From positions 4,687-68,686 of the forward strand of contig CAYMWF010000029.1 of NCBI GenBank assembly GCA_964394085.1: a stretch of 64,000 nucleotides of DNA. The letters are read 5' to 3'. How positions within the stretch are numbered: position 1 is the stretch's first letter; every line of letters starts with the position of its first letter. The notes beneath the pieces are model-generated. The model saw nothing but the letters and a program-made list of their open reading frames with translations. It was not told the DNA's origin and did no database searches. The translations under genes were made by a program, and so were the position numbers. Below, piece by piece: positions 55,544 to 64,000 of the stretch. The DNA comes from CAYMWF01 sp964394085 [NCBI: uncultured Gemmatimonadota bacterium] (GTDB lineage: Bacteria > GCA-2686955 > CAYMWF01).

Positions 55544-56752
55544 ATGAATACCCGGATTATCTTATCGCTTCTAGCAGTGTTGCTCCTTGCTTCCGGAACC
55601 TTCGCCATCCCGGAAGAAGAGCAAACCGCAGCCGGTGAAACGGTCTCTCCCGCCCGCACCGAACCGACCGCCGCACCCGGTCCCGGCTCAGGCACCGACG
55701 GCCTGGAGGACGCCATCCTCCTCTGGCGGGGCTTTTACCACGAGTGGGACGAGCGCAATCACCGTATGAACCGCCTCGGCAGTTATATCGATGATATCGA
55801 CTGCAGCTCGAGCCCCTGTACCGGAACCCTGGTGCACGCCGCATCGTCGGGCCTCGACAGCGATCAGTCGAACTATTCGATATATTACTCGAAAGTCGCG
55901 GCCAACGACGTGGGGATGAAAGCCGGCGAGGTGGAATTCGTTCTCGACGGAGAGGAGAACGGCGTAATCCACGTGACAAGGGAGATTCAGGTTACGGCGA
56001 CGGGGAACCTCCAGGGGAGAGACAAGTATCTCGTCCTGCTGAACGGGTTCGATCTCTGCGCCACCGACGAAGCGAAAAAACCGATCACCTTCTATGTCCA
56101 CCTCCGCGACGAGCACTACGACCCCGATACCGGCACCATCAACTTCTTCCTGGATTTATGGTTGAGTGTGGATTGCGACACCGCGGAAGGGATCGAATGC
56201 AAAAGGAACCACGAAGATGTGACATACGACGTGATGGTCGGATACGTGGTGTTCGCTGGTGACGAGAGCGTCTATTTCACCCGTAAGGAGTTTTCCCGGT
56301 ACTACGAATGGGAGAAGACGGAGATCATCGAAATGGATCCTATTGTAGGGTCCATAACGGGTGACACCAAGATCACGTATCCCGAAGCAACGGTCGGTTT
56401 CAAAAAGATACTGTTCGATCTCGAAAACCTGGGAGGCATGAAAGTCAACGACGAGGGGCACTGGTTCATCGAATGGGATATGGTTGTGCGCCGGACCGGA
56501 TACAGCGGGTCGACGGGCGTGGCCGACCTGAGCGTCGAGCTCATGTTCAAGCAGCACAATGGATATGTCCTGTTCTCATACAGAAACGCCGGCAACGCTT
56601 TCGCGAACGTGGAGGTTGCCCTGATCCAGTTCAGAGACGCGAAGATATCCCATAACAAAACATCGAACATCCTTGATTGCGACGCGGACTGCCGGAATTA
56701 CCCCTGCACATCCAACGCCGAGTCGACACACGGTATCTCCTTCAGCTACTAA
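55544..56752 (+). CDS. Secreted protein of unknown function
   Basis: A 402-aa protein with a signal peptide (ILSLLAVLLLASGTFAIP) followed by a low-complexity Pro/Thr/Ala linker (TVSPARTEPTAAPGPGSGTD) and a beta-rich, acidic domain with many paired Cys and Tyr/Trp residues. No family recognised. GAAGGAG fixes the ATG at 55544, although the frame is open to 55496. It has its own promoter and lies 26 bases before the next secreted protein. Confidence 0.75.
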   Translation: MNTRIILSLLAVLLLASGTFAIPEEEQTAAGETVSPARTEPTAAPGPGSGTDGLEDAILLWRGFYHEWDERNHRMNRLGSYIDDIDCSSSPCTGTLVHAASSGLDSDQSNYSIYYSKVAANDVGMKAGEVEFVLDGEENGVIHVTREIQVTATGNLQGRDKYLVLLNGFDLCATDEAKKPITFYVHLRDEHYDPDTGTINFFLDLWLSVDCDTAEGIECKRNHEDVTYDVMVGYVVFAGDESVYFTRKEFSRYYEWEKTEIIEMDPIVGSITGDTKITYPEATVGFKKILFDLENLGGMKVNDEGHWFIEWDMVVRRTGYSGSTGVADLSVELMFKQHNGYVLFSYRNAGNAFANVEVALIQFRDAKISHNKTSNILDCDADCRNYPCTSNAESTHGISFSY

Positions 56753-56778
56753 AAAGCTGGGAGAAGGAGGAAACACGA

Positions 56779-58302
56779 ATGTTCCGAGCACAGAATCGAA
56801 AGAAAACAATACCGTTCATCGTCGCGGTGTGCGTTGTACTCATTGCGGGTGGATGTTACGAGAATTTCGGCCCGGCAAAAAAGATCGTATCGATGGTGGG
56901 CGGCACCTGGAAAGGCGCGGGCATCGTTGCGGACGAAGACAGGTTGCTGCACGTCGTGGCCCGCAATAATACATATGTCAAGCATTACTGGTCTGACGAC
57001 TACGGCGATTCATGGCATTGGGGAGACGTGATCGACCAAACCGATTGCGCTTATTTCAGCACTTCTCCCGAGGTGGAGCTGCATGCCGACACCTATGGTT
57101 TGTATGTCGTGTACAGCGCTTATGAGGGCGCGGAAAGCGGAAAACTCTGTTTCAGCAGGTCCACCGATAACGGCACCACCTGGAGCACTCCGACCCGGCT
57201 CCGGTACGGCAGCAACATCAAGGACCAGTTCAGAATAGAATCCGCAGGCATTGTTACCAACGGAACCCTGGTCGTGGCCTGGCGCGAATTCACGGGTGAA
57301 ACATACGAGATCCGAACCAAGCGGAGCACCGACCGTGGATCGACCTGGGAATCGAGCCTGACCGCCGTGGAGGGGCATGAAATCGCTCTTCTCGGACTCC
57401 GATACACAGGCACCTACAGCCGGCTGTGTCTGCTATACGGAAGCCACCCGGGCAGCGACCGGTATAAAGCCGAAATCGCCTCGAAATATTCGAGCGACGA
57501 CGGCGCCGCATGGGGAAACCGGAACCAGGTGAACAACACGGACTACGGCAAATCATACGACATACTTGGCGGCGACCTGGAGAAAGATCCCGACGGCAAT
57601 CTTATAGCGGTATGGTCGACGAGCACCGACCTGCGCGCCGCGTTATCCGCCGACGGGTATAACTGGACGGATCACGAGACGATACGCTCTTCCGACGGGC
57701 AGCGAACGGATGTGAACCTGGTGTACGTGGAAGGATTCCCTCCGGTAATCTCGTACAGACTCGACCGTGACATTTACTATACGGAGCATGACGGCGACGC
57801 CTGGCTCGACTCCCGCAGGCTCAACAACTACGTCGACTCCGTAATCAACTTCGGAGGATTGGCGGCGAATTCCGGCGATCTCGACGCCGTATGGTTCGAT
57901 ACCAGGTGGAACGGAAACGACCTGGCCCAGATGGCCACCGCTCATTCAGACCCCTCCCCCGCCGCCGAAAACTGGGGAATCGACATCATACAGAGCACCA
58001 CCTTCCCGGTCGCGTACCGCGGCGAAGAAGTAACATACAACGTCCGGATCGGAAACTGGACCAGCGAGCGCGAAACAGGATATGTCTGGGTGGAAGCCGA
58101 AGGAGAGAATGGGGTGTCGGTGGTACTGAGGCAGGGAGTAATCACGCTGGACAGCCAGTACGAGCGCACCGTTCACTTTTCGAAGACGATCCCGGGCTCC
58201 GCACCTCTCCAGACTTACGAAGTAACAGCCTATGTCTCAACAGCCGGGTACTTCACCGATCCGCTCGATCAGGACACCTTCGAAGTGCTTATTGAGCCAT
58301 AA
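56779..58302 (+). CDS. Lipoprotein with sialidase/BNR-type beta propeller
   Basis: A 507-aa protein. The signal peptide ends in a lipobox (LIAGGC), so it is probably a lipoprotein. The next ~380 residues carry BNR/Asp-box-type repeats (STDNGTTWSTPT, STDRGSTWESSL, SSDDGAAWGNRN), typical of sialidase-like propellers. The last ~100 residues form a beta-sandwich-like domain (VWVEAEGENGVSVVLRQG). No catalytic Arg triad was identified, so the protein may bind rather than cut glycans. An AAGGAGG precedes the ATG. Confidence 0.8.
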   Translation: MFRAQNRKKTIPFIVAVCVVLIAGGCYENFGPAKKIVSMVGGTWKGAGIVADEDRLLHVVARNNTYVKHYWSDDYGDSWHWGDVIDQTDCAYFSTSPEVELHADTYGLYVVYSAYEGAESGKLCFSRSTDNGTTWSTPTRLRYGSNIKDQFRIESAGIVTNGTLVVAWREFTGETYEIRTKRSTDRGSTWESSLTAVEGHEIALLGLRYTGTYSRLCLLYGSHPGSDRYKAEIASKYSSDDGAAWGNRNQVNNTDYGKSYDILGGDLEKDPDGNLIAVWSTSTDLRAALSADGYNWTDHETIRSSDGQRTDVNLVYVEGFPPVISYRLDRDIYYTEHDGDAWLDSRRLNNYVDSVINFGGLAANSGDLDAVWFDTRWNGNDLAQMATAHSDPSPAAENWGIDIIQSTTFPVAYRGEEVTYNVRIGNWTSERETGYVWVEAEGENGVSVVLRQGVITLDSQYERTVHFSKTIPGSAPLQTYEVTAYVSTAGYFTDPLDQDTFEVLIEP

Positions 58303-58374
58303 CGATTCAGCCCGATATTGAACGCTGAATTCCTGGTCCGCGGGAAGAAGATCCAGTGCTCCGCACACGCTTTG

Positions 58375-58420
58375 TTGACTGTATCCCCCTGATCGACTAA
58401 AGATTCTCTGCATAGTCGAT
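58375..58420 (+). promoter_or_regulatory. Candidate promoter and dyad before the FlgD-tailed protein
   Basis: TTGACT (58375-58380) and TAAAGA (58398-58403) are 17 bp apart. Perfect 8-bp inverted arms ATCGACTA (58392-58399) and TAGTCGAT (58413-58420) overlap the -10 box and could be an operator or an early hairpin. Confidence 0.45.
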
Positions 58421-58475
58421 TGTATGCACCGTGAAACCGATGAGCCGGTGTGAAAATCAGCGCGGGAGGCGGCCA

Positions 58476-60113
58476 ATGAAGTCGACACGAATCTTCCGTT
58501 TCGTAAGCATCGTCATATTCATAACCCAGATGTGCATGTCGCTGGCGTTTGCCGCGGTTCTCGAGCACGATACACTCGAGAGGGACTTCGAGCCCGTTGT
58601 CTTCGAGGGGCGGTTACTGGAACCGCTCTGCGACCAGTATGAGCCGATCGAAAGGATTTATTTATACGCGTACCGGGAGGGCGCGTGGCGCCAGGTCGTG
58701 CTGCAGGTGGATGAGCGGGACGATGAAGGCGACTACTGGAACCTGGACAGCTCACCAGGACTCCTCGACGAGAATGACGAGATCGTTTTCATGAGCAACG
58801 AGCTCGGGAACCGGGTTCCAACGTCGAACTGGCTTGCAGGCACGGACGTCGACTTCCGGTACGAGGTAGAGGTGGCCGATCCGGTCGATCCCTTCGGCAA
58901 GGGCTGGGCTTACCTCTACCTGGCCGACGGAATCGAGCGGGACACCACCGACTATGTCGACTGGGACGGCTCCATCCTTCTGCTCGATACGGATGCTTTC
59001 CAGCAGGACTCGATGGAGGAGTACGGCCACGTGATCGACGGGATAATCATCAAGGAAGCCTGGGGCGGCGGCGGTTTCGACATAATAGATCGTGCGAAAA
59101 TGAGGAACAAACTGCTCCCGTTCGGGAGCTGGGACACCGAAGAAGATATGGGCCTCGATTACAGGGGCCGATGGCCGCACATCGACCGCAACGTACGGTA
59201 TATCTGCATGTACTGGATCTCGATGCTCGGCTTCGTGGACATGGCGAAAATAACCGCCTATATCTACCACTCTTACGCTGTGCAGCTGACGCATGTGCTG
59301 AAACCGATCATACCGTTCTCGATGTACGGCGTTAAGCACTACTTCGACTTCTCACCCGCAGTTACCGACGGCATCCATTACGACAACGGCGGCACTGATC
59401 CGAACGGCGATTACAACAAGGACTACATCGACGGCCTCGGCGGAGGAAACCCCAACGAACGGGAACCCGTCATGACCTGGTACGAGACCGACAGTCCCAC
59501 CGCCGGATCCTGGCTTCTCATAACCGATCTCTCGGAACCGAACACGGATCGAACGATGCGCTACTACAACGACGGAGGGTATTCGGGCGGCGGCACCGGG
59601 GACGGCTGGGAGTGGGGTGAGAGCGGATACGAATTCCGCTGGCTATCCCCGGGGGAGGGTTTTATTAGCGAATCGTGGATGTACCTGCTGCCGGGCAGGA
59701 CGGAGGCGGAGGGCCCTGCGGGTCCTGAGTTCGAGGAAGACTACTTCAACCGCCTCGAGATCAGCGGGCAAATACAGCTCCCGGATTCAGTGGGGGTCGC
59801 AACACCCTCCGGTGCGCCTGATGCACCGGCATCGAAGGATCTGTATGCAGCGCCGAATCCGTTCAATCCGAAAACCACGATATCATTCAACCTGCCCGGA
59901 CCCGGCCGGGTCGACGTTCATCTCAGGATGTACGATCTCCGCGGGAATCTCGTGGACGTCCTGCTGGAAGGTGCCTCTCTCCCGCCAGGGCTACACGCTG
60001 TAACCTGGAACGGAACCAGCCGGGACGGCCGCCCCCTGCCGTCAGGCGTATATATTTCAGCGCTTGAGTTTGCGGGTTCACGCACCGATGGAAGGCTGGT
60101 GCTCTGCCGCTAG
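58476..60113 (+). CDS. Secreted protein with C-terminal FlgD-like sorting-type domain
   Basis: A 545-aa exported protein with a signal peptide (VSIVIFITQMCMSLAFAA). The large middle has no recognised family but is rich in Asp, Gly, Tyr and Trp. The last ~75 residues (NPFNPKTTISFNLPGPGRVD, then YDLRGNLVDVLLEG and SGVYISALEF) are a clear FlgD-Ig-like / C-terminal secretion-sorting domain, as on exported proteins of FCB-group bacteria. GGAGG precedes the ATG. Third of the three secreted genes in a row. Confidence 0.82.
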   Translation: MKSTRIFRFVSIVIFITQMCMSLAFAAVLEHDTLERDFEPVVFEGRLLEPLCDQYEPIERIYLYAYREGAWRQVVLQVDERDDEGDYWNLDSSPGLLDENDEIVFMSNELGNRVPTSNWLAGTDVDFRYEVEVADPVDPFGKGWAYLYLADGIERDTTDYVDWDGSILLLDTDAFQQDSMEEYGHVIDGIIIKEAWGGGGFDIIDRAKMRNKLLPFGSWDTEEDMGLDYRGRWPHIDRNVRYICMYWISMLGFVDMAKITAYIYHSYAVQLTHVLKPIIPFSMYGVKHYFDFSPAVTDGIHYDNGGTDPNGDYNKDYIDGLGGGNPNEREPVMTWYETDSPTAGSWLLITDLSEPNTDRTMRYYNDGGYSGGGTGDGWEWGESGYEFRWLSPGEGFISESWMYLLPGRTEAEGPAGPEFEEDYFNRLEISGQIQLPDSVGVATPSGAPDAPASKDLYAAPNPFNPKTTISFNLPGPGRVDVHLRMYDLRGNLVDVLLEGASLPPGLHAVTWNGTSRDGRPLPSGVYISALEFAGSRTDGRLVLCR

Positions 60114-60141
60114 ACCCCCGCTGGCGCGGATTGCGGCATAT

Positions 60142-61959
60142 CTACGATTCTTCGGGTCGTCGACTTGAATCCGATCGTTTCATGTTATGTTCGGGATAAA
60201 GTTTCTGAATACAGTCCGGGCAGATGCCATGAGTGAATGTAGCGTCCGAGTGTTCCCTGATATACGCTTCCACCTGTTTCCAGTATCCCCTGTCGTCGCG
60301 GATGCTCTTGCAGGCTGAGCAGATCGGAATCAGGCCCCGCAGAGTTTTGACGCTCGCCAGGGCATCCTGCAGCTCATCGATCATCTTCTCCCTCTCCTCC
60401 TCCGCCCTTTTCCGCTCCGTGATATCCTGCATTATTCCTATGATACGCACGGGTTTTCCGGATGAATCGAACTCCGTTCTCCCCCACAGGTGGATCTGTT
60501 TGATCTCACTGGAGGACTGGTCGATGATCCGGTATTCGAGCTCGTGATCCCGATCCTGCACAGTTCGCGTGATATTTTCATCTGATATCACATGGATGTC
60601 ATCTGGATGGATGAGTTCTGCGAAACCTTCAACTGTCGGCTCATACGTTGCCTTATCGAGTCCGAACAGCCGGTACATCTCGTCGGCCCAGACCACTTCG
60701 CCGCTATCCAGGTTCCACTCCCAGTATCCGATCCTGGCCACATGCTGGGCCCGGGCGAGCCCCAGCTCGCTTTTGCGCAACGCTTCAGCCGTCCGGGTTC
60801 GCACTATTATCCCGCTCAATGCCCTGGCGAAACCGTCCACCAGCGCTCTTTCTTCCCTGAGAAATGGCCCATCGAACGCATCGGGTTTTTTCTTCAGATA
60901 ATGTATCTCGACGGATCCGACATTCTGTCCGGAGACTACAATATCCGAGGACAATTTCCATTTCGTCTCTTGGTAATTCTTCGTTCTGAACTCCCTGCCG
61001 TCGAAAATGATCCTGGCGCAGGTGTCGGCCGGATACTGCCAGGCGGGAGGGATAAGAGCCACTGCATCCGTCAGGATCCCGTGCAGATCTTTCGTGCTCT
61101 CAACAGCGAGGCGTGACAGACCGTAAAGACAGTTCAGCTCCTTGACTCTTTCACCCAGCTGGTGGGCCTGTCGCTGCTGTTTCTCCTCCAGGCTCTTCCG
61201 ATCGGTAATATCGCGGATGATCATGATCACGCTGTTTACGCGTTCATCCACCAGGATGGGGCCGATGCTGGCCGAGTACCAGAGTTTCTCCCCCTGTGGG
61301 TTTGCAGCCTGATATTCGACCCAGCTAGACTTCGCCGTATCGAACACGCGTTTGATTGCAGATCTGACTTGCCTGTTGTAAGAACGGGGAATCCAGTCGA
61401 ATATCGAGGTCCCGATCACATCGTCGAGTGATACTCCCTCGTAAAGTCTGTTCGTGAACAGCATCGTACCCTTATGATCCAGCTGCACGAAATAGTCGGG
61501 AGCATTCTCGGCGAACGAGCGGAACATCGCTTCGCTCGTGAGGATTCTCTGCTCCGCCATCTTGCGTTCGCTTATATCGATATATTGTTCAACGACCCGA
61601 AGCACTTCGCCACCGTTACCGAAGATGGGATAACCGTGCACTTCGTATGTCCGGGTATCGCCTTTTGAATCGATCCGGGTGCGCTCCAGCACTACCGCCC
61701 TTCCGGTGCGTCTAACCTCGTCGAAAGGGTTCTGCCGTCCCGGATTACCGATTGATTCGTCTTGAGGATCAGAAACCGGATTCCGGTTTAACCATTCCCG
61801 CAGATCCTCATCGAGTTGAGCAGCGGCGTTAGAGAGTAACACTTCCCCGTTCTCAGCGTCGAATACCAGGAGAGGACTGGGGAAGGAATCGAACATGCCG
61901 GCGAGAATCTCGCCCCGCAGAGTGTGATCCATTTCATTCCGACCGGAGCTGCGACCCAC
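60142..61959 (-). CDS. PAS/GAF-type sensor protein without a kinase domain, with C-terminal four-Cys module
   Basis: A 605-aa soluble protein. Three PAS-type domains are visible: LLVFDAENGEVLLSNAAA near 31, the segment from SFAENAPDYFVQLDHKGTML near 150 with IIRDITDRKS, and a third from RIGYWEWNLDSGEVVWADEM near 418 ending QDITERKRAEEE. A GAF-like region lies between the second and third (HGILTDAVALIPP). There is no histidine-kinase H-box or GGDEF. The end is GLIPICSACKSIRDD followed by FTHGICPDCIQKLY, the same module as in the gene at 27969. The GTG start has GGGAGGGAG upstream. It probably signals by protein contact. Confidence 0.8.
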   Translation of the reverse strand: MGRSSGRNEMDHTLRGEILAGMFDSFPSPLLVFDAENGEVLLSNAAAQLDEDLREWLNRNPVSDPQDESIGNPGRQNPFDEVRRTGRAVVLERTRIDSKGDTRTYEVHGYPIFGNGGEVLRVVEQYIDISERKMAEQRILTSEAMFRSFAENAPDYFVQLDHKGTMLFTNRLYEGVSLDDVIGTSIFDWIPRSYNRQVRSAIKRVFDTAKSSWVEYQAANPQGEKLWYSASIGPILVDERVNSVIMIIRDITDRKSLEEKQQRQAHQLGERVKELNCLYGLSRLAVESTKDLHGILTDAVALIPPAWQYPADTCARIIFDGREFRTKNYQETKWKLSSDIVVSGQNVGSVEIHYLKKKPDAFDGPFLREERALVDGFARALSGIIVRTRTAEALRKSELGLARAQHVARIGYWEWNLDSGEVVWADEMYRLFGLDKATYEPTVEGFAELIHPDDIHVISDENITRTVQDRDHELEYRIIDQSSSEIKQIHLWGRTEFDSSGKPVRIIGIMQDITERKRAEEEREKMIDELQDALASVKTLRGLIPICSACKSIRDDRGYWKQVEAYIREHSDATFTHGICPDCIQKLYPEHNMKRSDSSRRPEES

Positions 61960-62131
61960 TTCTCCCTCCCTCGGTTTTCAGGCCAGTCGTAGAAAATTCA
62001 TCCTGCTCGGACGAAGATTACGGTAGTTTAAAATATGAATGAGTTACGAAATTGTCAATATCCCGAACTACGAATAAACCGTTAAGGAACTGGCTCAGTA
62101 TGTTTTTTAAATGGTAAGTCGCTGCGGGGTA

Positions 62132-62219
62132 TGGTGCCGGAGACCGGAATCGAACCGGTACGGGACTATGTCCCGAGGGATTTTAAGTCCCTTGCGTCTG
62201 CCAATTCCGCCACTCCGGC
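62132..62219 (-). tRNA. tRNA-Leu (anticodon TAA)
   Basis: 88-nt class II tRNA with a long variable arm (CGGGACATAGTCCCG), acceptor GCCGGAG/CTCCGGC, anticodon loop CTTAAAA (TAA) and encoded CCA at 62132-62134. Confidence 0.96.
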
Positions 62220-62239
62220 GCCCGGTACTATCTGAGGAA

Positions 62240-62313
62240 TGGAGGCGGCACCCGGATTCGAACCGGGGATGAGGGATTTGCAGTCCCCTGCCTTACCACT
62301 TGGCTATGCCGCC
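62240..62313 (-). tRNA. tRNA-Cys (anticodon GCA)
   Basis: 74-nt cloverleaf with acceptor GGCGGCA/TGCCGCC, discriminator U, anticodon loop CTGCAAA (GCA), T-arm GGTTCGAATCC and encoded CCA at 62240-62242. Confidence 0.96.
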
Positions 62314-62322
62314 GGGAAATAT

Positions 62323-62398
<76 letters not shown>

Positions 62399-62414
62399 CC
62401 GATAACAGACCGCG

Positions 62415-62443
62415 TTTTTATCAAAGGGCACCCCGGGTGTCAA
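62415..62443 (-). promoter_or_regulatory. Promoter of the Gly-Cys-Leu tRNA operon
   Basis: A perfect TTGACA (62438-62443) and TAAAAA (62415-62420) on the minus strand, 17 bp apart. The -35 box overlaps the galT stop codon. Confidence 0.75.
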
Positions 62444-63486
62444 GGTTTTTTTCCGGCCGCCCTCAACCTTGCGGCCGCGGCTTCGGGAGAAACGGAATTC
62501 ACGAAATATCCGTTGCCCCACTCGTAACCTGAAGCCCTTGACAGTCGCGGAAACAGCTCGATATGCCAGTGGAAAGCCCTGTCAAGCGCCGGTTCTCCCC
62601 GGACCGGGGCGCTGAAAAACAGCATGTTGGTGGATGGCTTTCCAAGACACCGGTCAAACATCGACAACACCACCCTGAGATGAGCACCGAGAGCTTTCAG
62701 CACGAAATCGTCGGAATTTTCGAACCGGGCTTCGTGGGAAGCGGGAACTATCCAGACCTCGAAAGGAAACCGCGAGGCGAAAGGCGCAAATGTCACGAAA
62801 TCACCCGAATCGTAGATAATTCGGCTTGCCCCTGCCCTTTCCTCTCGGATCATATCACAGATAAGACAACTATCCTCTGCTCTCAAATATTCGAGCGAAG
62901 AATCTGCTTTTTCTTTCACCGGTCGCGGAATTACGGGAGAGGCAAGCACCTGCGCATGCGGGTGCGAAAGGGATGCCCCGGATCTCTCTCCCCGGTTTCT
63001 GAAGAGGAGCACGTGGGCTACACCCCGGACAGCTCCCAACGCCCTGGTTCTCTCGCGGTAAATCTCAAGCACCGCTTGCAGATCGGGCTCATCCATCTCC
63101 GAAAGGGTTGTTTCATGTTCAGGTGTTTCCACGACAACTTCGTGATAACCCTCAGGCTCAAGGGTCGTGAACAGCCTGTTCCGGCGATCAACTGTTGGAT
63201 CAGCCTGGCCGGACTGCGCGGGTGCCACAGTAACCGCGTACATATTCGGCACAACCCTGATACGCCATCCGGGACCGTCCGGCAGGCTGTCAGGTTCTCT
63301 CAGAGCTTTGATCTCCGGAGGGGTAAGGTGCTCGAATCCCTCGCAGAAGGGGCACTGAAACGCACCCGCGCCTTTCATTTCGTGTGTGGGGAAATCGGTA
63401 GGTCTTCCGCTCCGGGAAGGGGATATGAATACCCATCTCTCCGTGAACGGATCTTTTCTCAGCTCGCTATCGTTCACGCCCTGCAA
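62440..63486 (-). CDS. galT: Galactose-1-phosphate uridylyltransferase
   Basis: Exchanges UMP between UDP-glucose and galactose-1-phosphate in the Leloir pathway. The 348-aa HIT-superfamily enzyme has the zinc CPFC motif near 45, the active SHPHAQ segment near 176 (uridylylated His in HPH), and the C-terminal zinc-type FHWHIELFPR. No galK or galE is near. It is followed on the same strand by the tRNA operon, whose promoter overlaps its end. Confidence 0.94.
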   Translation of the reverse strand: MQGVNDSELRKDPFTERWVFISPSRSGRPTDFPTHEMKGAGAFQCPFCEGFEHLTPPEIKALREPDSLPDGPGWRIRVVPNMYAVTVAPAQSGQADPTVDRRNRLFTTLEPEGYHEVVVETPEHETTLSEMDEPDLQAVLEIYRERTRALGAVRGVAHVLLFRNRGERSGASLSHPHAQVLASPVIPRPVKEKADSSLEYLRAEDSCLICDMIREERAGASRIIYDSGDFVTFAPFASRFPFEVWIVPASHEARFENSDDFVLKALGAHLRVVLSMFDRCLGKPSTNMLFFSAPVRGEPALDRAFHWHIELFPRLSRASGYEWGNGYFVNSVSPEAAAARLRAAGKKP

Positions 63487-63516
63487 ATCCGGCCGCGTAA
63501 GGACAGAATACCCCTT

Positions 63517-63711
63517 TTACTCAAGTATTCCTTCAACCGCCGGTTCCTCTCTGATGATGTTCTGTTTTCGTGATTCACTGAACTTGTCGAGCTTGAACAT
63601 CACGACGGCAACCAGAAAAAGAAGTACCGCCAGAATCACCATCTGGCGGTACCCCGCGTGCTTCCTGTGGCCAGCATACCTTGGCTGGATCTGTATTCTT
63701 TTTCTCGCCAT
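63517..63711 (-). CDS. Small single-pass membrane protein, unknown
   Basis: A 64-aa protein: basic N-terminus (ARKRIQIQPRYAGHRKHAGY), one helix (MVILAVLLFLVAVVMFKL) and an acidic tail. The positive-inside rule places the N-terminus in the cytoplasm. It starts 66 bp after the acidic-repeat protein and lies 31 bp before galT, so it may be cotranscribed with galT. No family recognised. Confidence 0.6.
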   Translation of the reverse strand: MARKRIQIQPRYAGHRKHAGYRQMVILAVLLFLVAVVMFKLDKFSESRKQNIIREEPAVEGILE

Positions 63712-63776
63712 GGAACCCGCTTGCCAGGAAACGGGAGAGTTGTCGAATCACTCTCCCGGGGAACAGGCATCCCCTG

Positions 63777-64000
63777 TTATTTCTTTTCTTCTTCCTCCGT
63801 CGTTTCGGAAGCGGCTTCTTCTACAGCCTCGGGTTCGACTTCAGTCGCGGCTTCATCGGCCACAGCCTCCTCCTCCACCGGAGCCTCCTCAGCCACGGTT
63901 TCCTCTTCGGTTGCAGCTTCTTCCTCGACCGGAGCTTCCTCGGCTACAGCCTCCTCCTCCACCGGAGCCTCCTCAGCCACGGTTTCCTCTTCGGTTGCAG
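63777..64000 (-). CDS. C-terminal acidic tandem-repeat tail of a protein cut by the window edge
   Basis: The frame is open to the right edge, so only the C-terminus is visible. It is almost entirely Glu, Ala, Val, Pro and Thr in repeats of PVEEE/AVAEEA type, ending in EEEEKK. A GTG at 63980 is internal. Such acidic tails are found on ribosomal and other cytoplasmic proteins of some phyla. The body is not visible, so the identity is unknown. Confidence 0.7.
   Translation of the reverse strand, partial: ATEEETVAEEAPVEEEAVAEEAPVEEEAATEEETVAEEAPVEEEAVADEAATEVEPEAVEEAASETTEEEEKK
63868..64000. repeat. 84-bp tandem repeat coding a 28-residue acidic unit
   Basis: The string from ACCGGAGCCTCCTCAGCC to TTGCAG recurs exactly after 84 bp (from 63877 and from 63961), so the coded unit is 28 residues. 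The second copy runs off the window. Confidence 0.75.

Noticed and set aside
62563-63573. 336-aa plus-strand open frame
   Set aside because: Antisense to galT, whose catalytic motifs are all present on the other strand.

Overview
The window looks like a chromosomal stretch from an uncultured Gram-negative-type bacterium of moderate-to-high G+C. Pointers are lipoprotein and secreted proteins, a C-terminal FlgD-like sorting-type domain typical of the FCB superphylum, RNase Y with YmdB, 6S RNA beside zapA, SelA, and membrane electron-transfer cytochromes. An FCB-type lineage (Krumholzibacteriota, Eisenbacteria or Latescibacterota-like) is my best guess. It is inference only, since no rRNA or marker tree is available. 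Vegetative promoters read from the sequence repeatedly show TTGACA-like and TATAAT-like boxes separated by 16-17 bp.

Left part (1-14.9 kb), mostly minus strand: the tail of a TPR protein converges on a long run of housekeeping genes. In transcription order these are infC-rpmI-rplT, a small coiled-coil gene, zapA, 6S RNA, rny, ymdB, folD, xseA, xseB, a prenyl diphosphate synthase, nadK, recN, ligA and a lipoprotein sulfatase. The infC operon has an ATT start codon and a roughly 240-nt leader with an intrinsic terminator, just downstream of tRNA-Val.

Middle (15-36.8 kb): a PLP-dependent D-cysteine desulfhydrase/ACC-deaminase-like gene and a DUF1848 gene on the plus strand converge on a phosphohexomutase. 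Next comes a minus-strand group running from small membrane proteins through a 1038-aa membrane/TPR protein to selA, smc and ftsY. A sugar kinase, a secreted beta-propeller protein, a double-domain methyltransferase, an ATP-grasp-like protein and glutamine-dependent NAD synthetase follow.

Accessory core (36.8-60.1 kb): (i) an eight-gene minus-strand cluster of uncharacterised membrane proteins built around a MutL/GlmL-type ASKHA ATPase, with no mutase nearby; (ii) a secreted alpha/beta hydrolase; (iii) a b6f-like Rieske/cytochrome b pair with an HAO-like octaheme cytochrome c, controlled from a strong promoter under a 22-bp dyad and ended by a 143-bp palindromic repeat; (iv) a secreted C45-type peptidase/acyltransferase and tRNA-Ala; (v) a metal permease fused to an SPFH domain, followed by two more SPFH genes; (vi) three secreted proteins, the last with an FlgD-like C-terminus.

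Right end (60.1-64 kb): a PAS-domain sensor protein without a kinase domain, a Gly-Cys-Leu tRNA operon, galT, a small membrane protein and the C-terminus of a protein with an acidic tandem-repeat tail that runs off the edge. No CRISPR array, transposase or phage gene was seen.
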